Source: an uncultured Saprospiraceae bacterium (lineage in GTDB: Bacteria; Bacteroidota; Bacteroidia; Chitinophagales; Saprospiraceae). Taken from it: a stretch of DNA of 64,000 nt. Under the pieces are notes generated by a model. The model was not told the origin of the DNA. It worked only from the letters and a program-made list of their open reading frames with translations, and made no database searches. The position numbers were made by a program, and so were the translations under genes. Below are positions 25,994-34,828 of this stretch, piece by piece. Location of the stretch: assembly GCA_937924805.1 (NCBI GenBank), contig CALDTZ010000102.1:1-64000 (forward strand). Reading direction: 5' to 3'. Positions within the stretch are counted from its first letter, which is position 1, and each line of letters opens with the position of its first letter.

Positions 25994-27040
25994 ATGGTTC
26001 AACGTTATTTTTTAATCGTCTTTATTTGTCTGGGCATTCATAGTTTAAATGCTCAATTTATTCACTTCACACAGGATTATTTAACTCCAAATGCGATCAA
26101 TCCAGCTTTGACTGGTAATTTCTATGGGACCTTACGGTTCAATGGTGTGGTCAGAGATCAAGATTGGGCAGTAGCAAGTGGTGGAAATGAATATCGTTCC
26201 GTAAATGCTTCAGGCGAGTATAACCTAAACATTGCTTTCAGAGAGCAAGATTGGACTTCAATTGGTATCAATATCGCAAGATTAGGTGCTGGGGTTTCTA
26301 ACTTTGTAAGAACCGAAGCGGGTTTAAGTGGTGCTTATCATATGTCTTTACATAAGAAAAAACACCAAGTATTATCCTTTGCTCTTTCGTTTGGATCCAT
26401 TATGAATAGTATCGAAAATGTAGAAAGCTTAGTGGATGAAAATTTCCTTTTAAATGGAGATTATAGCATTATTCAAGATGCTTTCATGAATGTAGATGAC
26501 AAAAATAAATTAGGTGCCAATGGTACCGATTATGGATTAGGTATTGTATATACAGCGCCTGCCGGACGAAATAACGAATATAGAGTAGGTCTTTCGATGA
26601 AACAACTTGTTCCTGTCAAAGTAGGACTTGACGGTGAAAATGGAGACCAATTAAGTCCTGAATTTACTGCCTTCTTTAAATACTATGCAGGAATTAATAA
26701 AAGACTCAATTTCATTCCTGGAGCCTTATTTAGTTGGGAAGGGAGTGCCTCAAGATATTTAAACTTAACGACCATGTTATCTTATTTGGTAAATACCGAA
26801 AAAGAGTTTTATCTGAATGGAGGCTTAGGTTTACGTACAGCAAATAATTCACAAGACCTCCTTGCGATGGTAGGAGCAGACTATAAAACTTGGCGTGTAG
26901 GTTTATCTATTGACTTAAACATGGGCCGAGTCGCTAATACCTCCAATGGTTTTGGAGCGGTAGAACTAGGGGTTTCAAAAATTATTAATATCCACAAGAA
27001 ACCAGAAGTTAGTCCAGTATTACTTTGTCCAAGACTGTAA
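25994..27040 (+). CDS. PorP/SprF family type IX secretion membrane protein
   Basis: A 348-residue outer-membrane beta-barrel. The signal peptide ends at SLNAQF. The mature start HFTQDYLTPNAINPALTGNF is the PorP/SprF signature, and the end has MVGADYKTWRVGLSIDLNMG and GAVELGVSKI strands. PorP/SprF proteins form part of, or interact with, T9SS and gliding machinery, and paralogues are usually paired with OmpA-like partners. Here the very next gene, 22 bp downstream, is such an OmpA protein. As the family is large in Bacteroidota, this need not be the core PorP. Confidence 0.88.
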   Translation: MVQRYFLIVFICLGIHSLNAQFIHFTQDYLTPNAINPALTGNFYGTLRFNGVVRDQDWAVASGGNEYRSVNASGEYNLNIAFREQDWTSIGINIARLGAGVSNFVRTEAGLSGAYHMSLHKKKHQVLSFALSFGSIMNSIENVESLVDENFLLNGDYSIIQDAFMNVDDKNKLGANGTDYGLGIVYTAPAGRNNEYRVGLSMKQLVPVKVGLDGENGDQLSPEFTAFFKYYAGINKRLNFIPGALFSWEGSASRYLNLTTMLSYLVNTEKEFYLNGGLGLRTANNSQDLLAMVGADYKTWRVGLSIDLNMGRVANTSNGFGAVELGVSKIINIHKKPEVSPVLLCPRL

Positions 27041-27062
27041 ATTCCATTTTCCTTAATTAAGA

Positions 27063-29477
27063 ATGATTTTTCGAATGAAACAATTTCAACATATCCTTTT
27101 TGCTTTAGCCTTTTTATTAAGCATTTCTACTTCTATTGCTCAACCCATTAAAACAAATACCCTAGAGCAAATGCTTGAAACAGCAGCTGAAGCTTTAGAT
27201 GAAAAAGATTACTACAATGCGATTGAGTATTTTGAAATGGCATACAAAGAAGAGCGCAATTACAACTTAGTACCAGTAGTAGCTAAATCATACATGGAAC
27301 TGCGAGATTACAAAAGAGCAACAAAATGGTTTGATCGTATCTTTAGAAAAGGAGATGTCGAAAACAACTATTTAGAGCATCGCTTGGCTTATGGGCAAGC
27401 ACTAAAGCAACATGGAGAATATAGTTTAGCGCTAGAACAATTTGCTACCTTTTTATCACTAACAGAAGATGATGTTGCTAGGGCAATTGCTGTTAGAGAA
27501 GTAGAAGGCATTAATCAATATAATAGTCTTGATGAAAACATTGAAGTAGCAATCAAGCCTGCAGATACTAATGTAAATTCTGGATCTTCAGAATCTAGAC
27601 CGATTGAATATACTGATGGAACACTCTATTTTTCTTCTTTTAAAACCAATAAAAAATTGGATATGAAAGAAGTAGATTCCGATTATCATATGAAAATTTA
27701 TACTTCAACAGCTACTGATGGGAGTTTTGCAAAGCCCACTGCATTAAGCATGGAAATCAATAGGGAGGAGTTTCATACTAGTAATCCAAGTTTTTCTGCG
27801 GATGGAAGAGAAATGTATTTTACTCGTTCACTACTTGAAGACGCAAATCTCATTTACTCAAAAATATATGTTAGTTATAAAACAGATGAAGGGTGGAAGC
27901 CACCACTAGAATTAGAAACAGTGAATGGAGATTGGATCGCAAAAAATCCTTGTGTTGGTGAGTTATTTGGCCAACGAGTATTAATTTTCTCATCAGATTT
28001 AGAAGGTGGTAAAGGTGGTTTTGATTTGTATTATTCAAATATTCTAGGCGAAGGTAATTACAGTACACCTACAAATTTAGGTGATGTAATAAATACATCT
28101 GAACATGAAATTACACCATTCTTCCAAGATGGAGTTCTCTATTTCAGTTCGAATGGATTACCAACCATTGGAGGTTATGATATTTTTCAAACTACTTGGG
28201 ATGGTGTTGCTTGGAGTGCACCAAAAAATATGGGTAAAGGTTACAATTCATCTGTGGACGATATGTACTTGACATTTTCTAAAGAAGGAAACCGAGGATA
28301 CCTCGTATCAAACAGAGAATACGATCAAAAGAAAAAAATACAAAGTGAAACATGTTGTGACGACATCTACACACTAAATGTTCGAGATTTAGTTATTGAT
28401 CTAATTGCAACAGTTTCAGGACCAGATGGACCATTAAGTGGTGCAAATATCAAATTAGAAAATTTGACACTTAAGAAGAATAACATCGAAAATAAAAAAG
28501 AGACAACAACTAACAAATTTAACTTCTTGTTAGATCAAGATAACAAGTATAAAATGGTGGTAAGTGCCGAAGGTTATTATCCTGATTCACTCGAATTTAA
28601 CACCTATGGAATACTTGATGATTTTACTGTTGAAAAATCAATGACACTAAAAGAAAAGCCAAAAGTAGTCGTTGCTCCACCTAAAGAAGTAGAAATCGTT
28701 ACTATCAATGAGGCTATTCGATTAAATAATATTTTCTATGATTATGATGATGATAAAATTCTTCCTAGGGCAGAGCAAGATTTACGATTAATCATGGATC
28801 TAATGAGTCAATACCCTACCATGGTAATTGAACTGTCCTCACATACTGATGCACGTGGTGGTGGGCGTTATAACCAGAGTCTTTCCCAGCGAAGAGCAAA
28901 CTCTGCTAAAAAATGGTTGACTCAACGTGGTGTTGCTGGTGATAGAATCGAAGCAAAAGGATACGGAGAGAGTGTTATTTTAAATCAATGTGTCGAAGGA
29001 GTTAAATGCTCCGATGAGGATCATCAAATTAATAGAAGAACTGAATTCAAAATACTTTCAGGACCAACAACCATTGAAATCCGAAGAGAAGTACCAAAAG
29101 AATATAATGGCGGCAGACAAAGTTTTGGTGTTATGGACTCTGTCCCAGTGATGAAATTTGATGATGATCGATTTAACCTGGGTGCTATTGCTAGAGGTGA
29201 TGTAAAAAGAATGTTGTATAAATTTGAAAATGTAGGATTAGTCGATTTGAATATTGAATTGGTTACAGCTTGTAAGTGTACGCAGATTGACTGGACAAAA
29301 GGAAATATAGCGCCGGGTGAAAAAGGAGAAATCTTTGTTGAATATGATAGTAAAGATGATGTTGGTGTCGTTTCAAAAACGATTGATATCATTGCTAACA
29401 CAGACCCAATTGTAGTGCAAGTATTTTTTGATACAAATGTCGAAGACAAGAAAAAACCGGTTTCCGATTCAAAATAA
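27063..29477 (+). CDS. TPR-PD40-OmpA (PorE-like) protein with C-terminal DUF1573 domain
   Basis: An 804-residue envelope protein. A second ATG at 27075 (MKQFQHILF) gives a tidier signal peptide and may be the true start. Domains in order are: TPR-like helices (about 35-160), PD40/WD40-like beta-propeller repeats (about 185-440, such as NPSFSADGREMYFTRS and YFSSNGLPTIGGYDIF), a carboxypeptidase-regulatory-like domain (about 450-520), an OmpA peptidoglycan-binding domain (about 550-670) with SSHTDARGGGRYNQSLSQRR, and a DUF1573 immunoglobulin-like domain (about 700-795) with FNLGAIARGD, FENVGL and CKCTQIDW. PorE-like proteins link T9SS or SprF partners to the cell wall. The added DUF1573 domain is unusual. 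Confidence 0.88.
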   Translation: MIFRMKQFQHILFALAFLLSISTSIAQPIKTNTLEQMLETAAEALDEKDYYNAIEYFEMAYKEERNYNLVPVVAKSYMELRDYKRATKWFDRIFRKGDVENNYLEHRLAYGQALKQHGEYSLALEQFATFLSLTEDDVARAIAVREVEGINQYNSLDENIEVAIKPADTNVNSGSSESRPIEYTDGTLYFSSFKTNKKLDMKEVDSDYHMKIYTSTATDGSFAKPTALSMEINREEFHTSNPSFSADGREMYFTRSLLEDANLIYSKIYVSYKTDEGWKPPLELETVNGDWIAKNPCVGELFGQRVLIFSSDLEGGKGGFDLYYSNILGEGNYSTPTNLGDVINTSEHEITPFFQDGVLYFSSNGLPTIGGYDIFQTTWDGVAWSAPKNMGKGYNSSVDDMYLTFSKEGNRGYLVSNREYDQKKKIQSETCCDDIYTLNVRDLVIDLIATVSGPDGPLSGANIKLENLTLKKNNIENKKETTTNKFNFLLDQDNKYKMVVSAEGYYPDSLEFNTYGILDDFTVEKSMTLKEKPKVVVAPPKEVEIVTINEAIRLNNIFYDYDDDKILPRAEQDLRLIMDLMSQYPTMVIELSSHTDARGGGRYNQSLSQRRANSAKKWLTQRGVAGDRIEAKGYGESVILNQCVEGVKCSDEDHQINRRTEFKILSGPTTIEIRREVPKEYNGGRQSFGVMDSVPVMKFDDDRFNLGAIARGDVKRMLYKFENVGLVDLNIELVTACKCTQIDWTKGNIAPGEKGEIFVEYDSKDDVGVVSKTIDIIANTDPIVVQVFFDTNVEDKKKPVSDSK

Positions 29478-29509
29478 ACATTGTTTTGACCGAGCATAAT
29501 TAATAAACA

Positions 29510-30466
29510 ATGTTCCCAAAAATCATTGCAACAATCTCTATTTTGTTTTTCACAATGAGCCTTTCAGGCCAATTGAAAACCCACCCTATTGATCAAAGCA
29601 AAGAACTCGGAAATGTAACTTGGTTCCGCAATTACGATGAAGCTGTCCAAGAAGCATCCGATAAACACAAAGATATTCTGATTCTTTTTCAGGAGGTTCC
29701 CGGTTGTGCTACGTGTAAAAATTATGCCACCAATGTGTTAACGCATCCATTGATGGTTGATGCTATTGAAAATGAATTTATTCCTTTAGTCATTTACAAT
29801 AATAAAGGTGGCAATGATGCACAAATACTCAAAAAATTTGACGAACCTAGTTGGAATAATCCTGTCGTCAGAATCGTAAATACTGATGGTGAAGGAATTG
29901 TCCCAAGAATTGCTGGCGATTATTCGATAAATGCATTATACCAGGCTATGGTTGTTGCAATCAAAACTCGTAAGAAAGAAATTCCAGCCTATATGAATCT
30001 ACTAAAAGAAGAAATAGATGCTTCATATTCATCAAACGAAACTTACTATAAAATGTATTGCTTTTGGAGTGGGGAAAAACATTTAGGACATCAAACAGGT
30101 GTTGTAAGCACAGAAGCTGGTTTTATGGGAGGACATGAAGTTGTGAAAGTACTTTTTGATAAAAATGTTATAACCCAAAAACAATTAGATAAATATGCTT
30201 CTAAAGGGAAGTGTCAGCCCATTGAAAAAGAAAATAACTACCGCATTGATAAAGATCCACAGTATTATTTAAAAAATAGTGACTATCGGCATCTTCCACT
30301 ATCAACTATTCAAAAAACAAAAATAAATAGCCTTCTTGGGCATGGAAAAGATCCGTTTTATTTGTTGAGTCCAACTCAAAAATATTGGTTTGAAAACTCG
30401 AACGCTTCAATCGAATTCTATAATCAAGATTTTACGAAAGCATGGGCTGTCAAAAAGTACAGATAA
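29510..30466 (+). CDS. Thioredoxin-fold / MsrA-like fusion, exported
   Basis: A 318-residue protein with a signal peptide ending near LSGQLK. The N-terminal half is thioredoxin-like: ILILFQEVPGCATCKNY puts a CxxC at Cys66/Cys69, and NNPVVRIVNTDGEG follows. It resembles a family known for a selenocysteine or cysteine after VPG. The C-terminal half begins with CFWSGEKHLGHQTGV, STEAGFMGGHEVVKVLFD, the core of methionine sulfoxide reductase A, with the nucleophile at Cys184. The middle of a normal MsrA is missing. A self-contained periplasmic protein-repair enzyme is plausible, but activity of the short MsrA module is uncertain. It follows the OmpA fusion by 32 bp. Confidence 0.75.
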   Translation: MFPKIIATISILFFTMSLSGQLKTHPIDQSKELGNVTWFRNYDEAVQEASDKHKDILILFQEVPGCATCKNYATNVLTHPLMVDAIENEFIPLVIYNNKGGNDAQILKKFDEPSWNNPVVRIVNTDGEGIVPRIAGDYSINALYQAMVVAIKTRKKEIPAYMNLLKEEIDASYSSNETYYKMYCFWSGEKHLGHQTGVVSTEAGFMGGHEVVKVLFDKNVITQKQLDKYASKGKCQPIEKENNYRIDKDPQYYLKNSDYRHLPLSTIQKTKINSLLGHGKDPFYLLSPTQKYWFENSNASIEFYNQDFTKAWAVKKYR

Positions 30467-30512
30467 AACGAATAAACCTACCTTAATCTCGTATTTCCTC
30501 TAAAAAGTTTGA

Positions 30513-31400
30513 TTACAAACTTCCATTCACAAAAGTTCTTCTCTTTTCATTTTGCACAAATGATTTCATCCGATTTATTTGACCTTCAGTAAAAATATAC
30601 TCCTTCATATAACACGGTGGATAGTACCCCATATAATTATTAATAATGGGTTTAAAAGCGATGCCATCTTCATCATACGCCCCATACATTTCGCAATCTG
30701 TAAAATTTACCATAGCACCATAGGCTGCAGCTCCAGGATCAGGAGGCGTATCACATAGATAATCGCCTGTTGTTTTACATTCGGCAGAGGAAACTTGCTT
30801 TTCGTAATCTGCATGCGTATGCTCTAAATTAAAAAAGTGACCAAATTCATGAATCGGTATTTTCTTTTCATTTATATCTTCTTTAGCTAAGACAATACTT
30901 GAAATCCATCCACCTGTCATTGTAAATCCATGTCCTTTTCGACAACCACGTACTCTTCCGTCGTTGTAGCATAAAGATTCCGCATGATCAACCAAATAAA
31001 GGTCAATAACATCTGGAGTATTATTACTGACCAAATCTTCATAATAATATTTGTAGTTATCAGCTACCAAATCTTCATACGTATAGTAATTATCATAAAT
31101 ATTTTGAGCTGACAACAATTCAAAACCAATATCTGCTTGGCCAAATGCTTGATTTAAATCCTTAAGGAGAGTCGCTACTTGTTCATTAGAAATCATGACA
31201 GGTTTAATCGTATCAACAATGTTCCAAAGGTTAATTTGAAATATTTCAGTCGTACCTTTTTCCTTTTCGGAATGTGATCCAGCACTAAAATATTCTTGAG
31301 TCTGAAAAATTGAAGAATGAACCTCGCTGTTGGTTCCTGTAAATATTGAAGCGCATGAGTTAAATAAGAAAGTACATGCTATAAGTGTAATTAATCTCAT
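30513..31400 (-). CDS. Pappalysin-like (M43-type) zinc metalloprotease lipoprotein
   Basis: A 295-residue lipoprotein (lipobox Cys16 in LFNSCASI). The zinc site is HEFGHFFNLEHTH: His184, Glu185 and His188 plus a third His at 194. It is followed by the M43-like GDYLCDTPPDPG and the Met-turn NNYMGYYPPCYM. Six or more cysteines around the active site suggest disulphides, matching a periplasmic or surface location. No propeptide or T9SS domain is visible. The frame extends two codons upstream to a TTG, but the ATG at 31398-31400 fits the signal sequence. It ends convergently 46 bp from the thioredoxin/MsrA gene. Confidence 0.85.
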   Translation of the reverse strand: MRLITLIACTFLFNSCASIFTGTNSEVHSSIFQTQEYFSAGSHSEKEKGTTEIFQINLWNIVDTIKPVMISNEQVATLLKDLNQAFGQADIGFELLSAQNIYDNYYTYEDLVADNYKYYYEDLVSNNTPDVIDLYLVDHAESLCYNDGRVRGCRKGHGFTMTGGWISSIVLAKEDINEKKIPIHEFGHFFNLEHTHADYEKQVSSAECKTTGDYLCDTPPDPGAAAYGAMVNFTDCEMYGAYDEDGIAFKPIINNYMGYYPPCYMKEYIFTEGQINRMKSFVQNEKRRTFVNGSL

Positions 31401-31539
31401 AACCAAAACTTTTAAATGATAGAATCTTTACATATAACGATATATTATTCTGATAATGTATGTAAGTATAAATTTAACATTTGCAAGTTGATTATAAATC
31501 AAAATTAAATTACTTGCTTTTATAACAAAAATAGATTCG

Positions 31540-31547
31540 TATTTTTG
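31540..31547 (+). promoter_or_regulatory. Candidate -7 box of the TlpA-like lipoprotein gene
   Basis: TATTTTTG fits TAnnTTTG. The nearest TTG (31514-31516) is 23 nt upstream, wider than usual. It overlaps nothing coding and lies 30 nt before the ATG at 31577. Confidence 0.4.
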
Positions 31548-31576
31548 CGTTTATAATATTTAAACGATTGATAACT

Positions 31577-33067
31577 ATGTGGAAATATATTGGATTATTT
31601 ATAGTTTGTTTTTATGCATGTGGTAATGGTACAACTGCTTCAGAAACCAAAACTTTAACACAAACAACTGAAAACAAAGATTCAAATGAAGACAAAAACC
31701 GTAAATCAGTAAAAGCACCTGAGGATGGTTTTGATATTATGAGTAAAGGTCCCGCAAAAATCGTGATTCAATTAACAGACACTTACACTGGGCCAGTAAG
31801 GTTAGTCTCTCCTTATGGAGATCAAAATGTAGAAATTGATAATTATACAGTAACATCTGGCAATAAAATCATATTCGAAAAAGAAGAAGGTTATCCCCAA
31901 GGAATGTACTTTTTTGTTTTTCCTGATAATAAATTTATTCAAGCATTTCTAGGCGATGACCAACAATTTGAGATGACTTGCTCCATTGCTAACTCTATGA
32001 CAGATATGATCGTCAAAGGTTCAGAAGAAAACACGTTGTTCTATGCAACCCTTCGTTTTGAAGCAGATCATCGAGCTAAAGTAGCACCGGTCAATGCTAT
32101 GCTTCAAGGAGCTGACAAGTCTTCTGGCAAATACAAGGCTAATGAGGCCTTAAGAGATAAAATAATTGCTGAAAGGACCAGCTATTTAGACAATCTATAT
32201 GAAAAACATCCCAATACATTATTTGCGAAGTTTAAAAAAGCAGGACAAAACCCAACACTTCGTGAAGATGTTGCCGAAGATGATAAAGTATATTACTATC
32301 GAAAAGACTTTTGGGAAAGTGTTGATTTTAGTGATAAAAGGTTAATGAGAACGCCCGTTATACGAAATAAATTGAATCGATATATAACAGATCTTACGGG
32401 CCAAAATCCAGACTCGATCAAATCTTCTGTTGATCTCCTTATGGATAGAGTGTTAGATTATCCTGTTTATTATCAGTTTTTAGCCAATTGGGTTGTCTTT
32501 AAATATGAACCGACGAAATCTACATTAATGGATTCAGAAGCTGTATTTGTTCACATGATTCAAAACTACTTCACTTATGATCGAGCCTTTTGGAATGATT
32601 CGACTGAAGTTTATGGTTTACAACTTCGTGCACATGAAATGGCCCAAAGTTTGGTCGGTTTACAAGGTCCTGACATAACTTCTTATGGTTCGGATGGAAA
32701 AGATAAAACACTTTATGATTTAACGGCAGACTATTTAGTTGTATATCTATTTAATCCCGATTGTGAGCATTGCAAAATAGAGTCACCACAATTAGTCAAA
32801 ATGTGGAACGAAACATCAAGAAAAGAATTTGATGTCTATGCGATTGCACTTGATACTGATGATACACAATGGAAAAACTACATAAGTTCGATGAACATGA
32901 AGTGGACCAACGTCCACGATCCGACGAATAAAACAATTTATGGTAAGTATTTCGTGAATATCACTCCCGAAATCTATGTTTTAAATAAAGAACGAACCAT
33001 CATTGGTAAAAACCTAAAAGTAAGTCAGATTAAAGAAATAATCGATCGAGATAAGGCAAAAGGATAG
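31577..33067 (+). CDS. TlpA/ResA-like thioredoxin lipoprotein (DUF4369/DUF5106-like)
   Basis: A 496-residue envelope thiol protein. The lipobox ends at Cys15 (CFYACGNG), which supports the ATG at 31577 over a TTG nine bases upstream. An N-terminal beta domain resembling DUF4369 (GPVRLVSPYGDQ, FVFPDNKFIQAF) leads into a helical DUF5106-like region (about 150-345). The C-terminal thioredoxin domain has LFNPDCEHCKIESPQL, with a CxxC of sequence CEHC, and a cis-Pro region near FVNITPEIYVL. Such proteins reduce or oxidise envelope substrates in Bacteroidota. It is monocistronic as far as can be seen. Confidence 0.85.
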   Translation: MWKYIGLFIVCFYACGNGTTASETKTLTQTTENKDSNEDKNRKSVKAPEDGFDIMSKGPAKIVIQLTDTYTGPVRLVSPYGDQNVEIDNYTVTSGNKIIFEKEEGYPQGMYFFVFPDNKFIQAFLGDDQQFEMTCSIANSMTDMIVKGSEENTLFYATLRFEADHRAKVAPVNAMLQGADKSSGKYKANEALRDKIIAERTSYLDNLYEKHPNTLFAKFKKAGQNPTLREDVAEDDKVYYYRKDFWESVDFSDKRLMRTPVIRNKLNRYITDLTGQNPDSIKSSVDLLMDRVLDYPVYYQFLANWVVFKYEPTKSTLMDSEAVFVHMIQNYFTYDRAFWNDSTEVYGLQLRAHEMAQSLVGLQGPDITSYGSDGKDKTLYDLTADYLVVYLFNPDCEHCKIESPQLVKMWNETSRKEFDVYAIALDTDDTQWKNYISSMNMKWTNVHDPTNKTIYGKYFVNITPEIYVLNKERTIIGKNLKVSQIKEIIDRDKAKG

Positions 33068-33252
33068 TGATTAAAACAGGTTACTACTCATGGTTATCTC
33101 CTATTAAACAAAAAAATACATTAACTATTTAACTGCCAATTCAATAAAACTGAATGGGTACAATTAAATAATACAGCTTTCAATGTAAGGTGACAAACTT
33201 TAGTTTTTAAATTTCATAATTCGAGGTATTTTTAAAGAAATATTCGAAATAA

Positions 33253-34812
33253 ATGGAAGTATTCTATTACGGTAAAGATCACTTAACCGCTTCAATCGCA
33301 CTAAAAATCTGTGAAGGTAAAATTCAAGGGTTACTTCACGACGATAGTATCAATAAGATTATCAACAGTCGATTGACGGTAGAAAAAATGGCTAAAGGTG
33401 AACAAGCTGTATATGGAATCAATACAGGATTTGGCCCCTTATGTGATACAAGAATATCTCCAGAAGATACAGTACAATTACAATACAACATACTTAAAAG
33501 TCATAGTGTTGGTGTTGGCGAAAATACGCCCAAGGATATTGCTAAACTGATGCTTATTTTAAAAGTGCAAGCATTAGCGCAAGGCTATTCTGGAGTATCC
33601 TTAAACACATTAAAACGGATAATATGGCATATTGAAGAAGATATCATTCCTGTTGTTCCACAACAAGGATCAGTAGGAGCTTCTGGAGATTTAGCTCCTT
33701 TAGCCCATTTGTTTTTACCATTGATAGGTTTAGGACAATTGGTTTACAAAGGAGTCATTGAACCTACAAATATTGTACTAGACAAATGTTCTATTTCGTC
33801 GATAACCCTAGGTGCAAAAGAAGGTTTAGCACTTATTAACGGAACACAGTTTATTGCTGCATATGCAGTCAAAGTTGTGCATCACTTACACCAATGTTTG
33901 AGTCAGGCTGATATTATTGGAGCAATGATGGTTGAAGGTCTTTTAGGTTCAAAATCACCTTTTATCGCTAGCTTACACCAACTAAGACCTTATCCATCAA
34001 CACAACATGTCGCTTACAGGATCTCTACCCTACTTGATAATTCAGCGATTAATGAATCACATAAAGATTGTGATCGAGTTCAAGATCCCTATTCTTTGAG
34101 ATGTATGCCACAAGTGCATGGTGCTTCAAGGACGGCATGGTTACATCTCAAAAATTTACTAGAAATTGAACTTAACTCTGTCACGGATAATCCTGTGATC
34201 ATCAATGAAGATCTAAGTATTAGTGGAGGCAATTTTCATGGTCAACCAATGGCTTTACCACTAGACTATGCATGTCTCGCTGCATCTGAAATTGGAAATA
34301 TCTCCGATCGTAGGATTTATTTATCAACAAAAGGAATCGCAAAAGGAGTGCCCAAATTATTAATGAAAGATACCGGAATCAATTCTGCTTTTATGATGCC
34401 TCAATACACCACTGCAGCTCTAGCAAGTGAAAACAAAGGTTTATGTTTTCCTGCAAGTGCAGACAGTATCCCAACGTCTCTTGGTCAAGAAGATCATGTA
34501 AGTATGGGTTCTATAAGTGGCCGAAAAGCACTTCAAGTTATTGGTAATGTTGAAAAGATTCTAGGTATAGAGTTGTTTTATGCAGCCCAAGCTTTAGATT
34601 TTCATAAACCTTTAAAATCAAGTCCAGCTATTGAAAAAGTACATTCGTTTGTCAGAGAAAAAGTTGCCTTTGCCGATAAAGATCGAGTTTTCGCTGATGA
34701 CATGAATGAAATGATAAACATTATTCGTAGTGGGGAGTTACTAACTATAGTAGCGGAAAACAATAAAAAAATAACATTAAGTGATTTTCAAACTGAATTT
34801 GAATCTTACTAA
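33253..34812 (+). CDS. hutH: Histidine ammonia-lyase
   Basis: A 519-residue enzyme that deaminates L-histidine to urocanate, the first step of histidine use. The autocatalytic MIO cofactor forms from Ala143-Ser144-Gly145 in GSVGASGDLAPLAH. Other family marks are YGINTGFGPL, QVHGASRTAW, TDNPVI and the GNFHGQPMALPLDY block. Its stop is 16 bp before the hutU ATG and hutI follows, giving a hutH-hutU-hutI operon. I found no strong promoter match in the 185 bp upstream. Confidence 0.96.
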   Translation: MEVFYYGKDHLTASIALKICEGKIQGLLHDDSINKIINSRLTVEKMAKGEQAVYGINTGFGPLCDTRISPEDTVQLQYNILKSHSVGVGENTPKDIAKLMLILKVQALAQGYSGVSLNTLKRIIWHIEEDIIPVVPQQGSVGASGDLAPLAHLFLPLIGLGQLVYKGVIEPTNIVLDKCSISSITLGAKEGLALINGTQFIAAYAVKVVHHLHQCLSQADIIGAMMVEGLLGSKSPFIASLHQLRPYPSTQHVAYRISTLLDNSAINESHKDCDRVQDPYSLRCMPQVHGASRTAWLHLKNLLEIELNSVTDNPVIINEDLSISGGNFHGQPMALPLDYACLAASEIGNISDRRIYLSTKGIAKGVPKLLMKDTGINSAFMMPQYTTAALASENKGLCFPASADSIPTSLGQEDHVSMGSISGRKALQVIGNVEKILGIELFYAAQALDFHKPLKSSPAIEKVHSFVREKVAFADKDRVFADDMNEMINIIRSGELLTIVAENNKKITLSDFQTEFESY

Positions 34813-34828
34813 TTACTACATAAATAAC

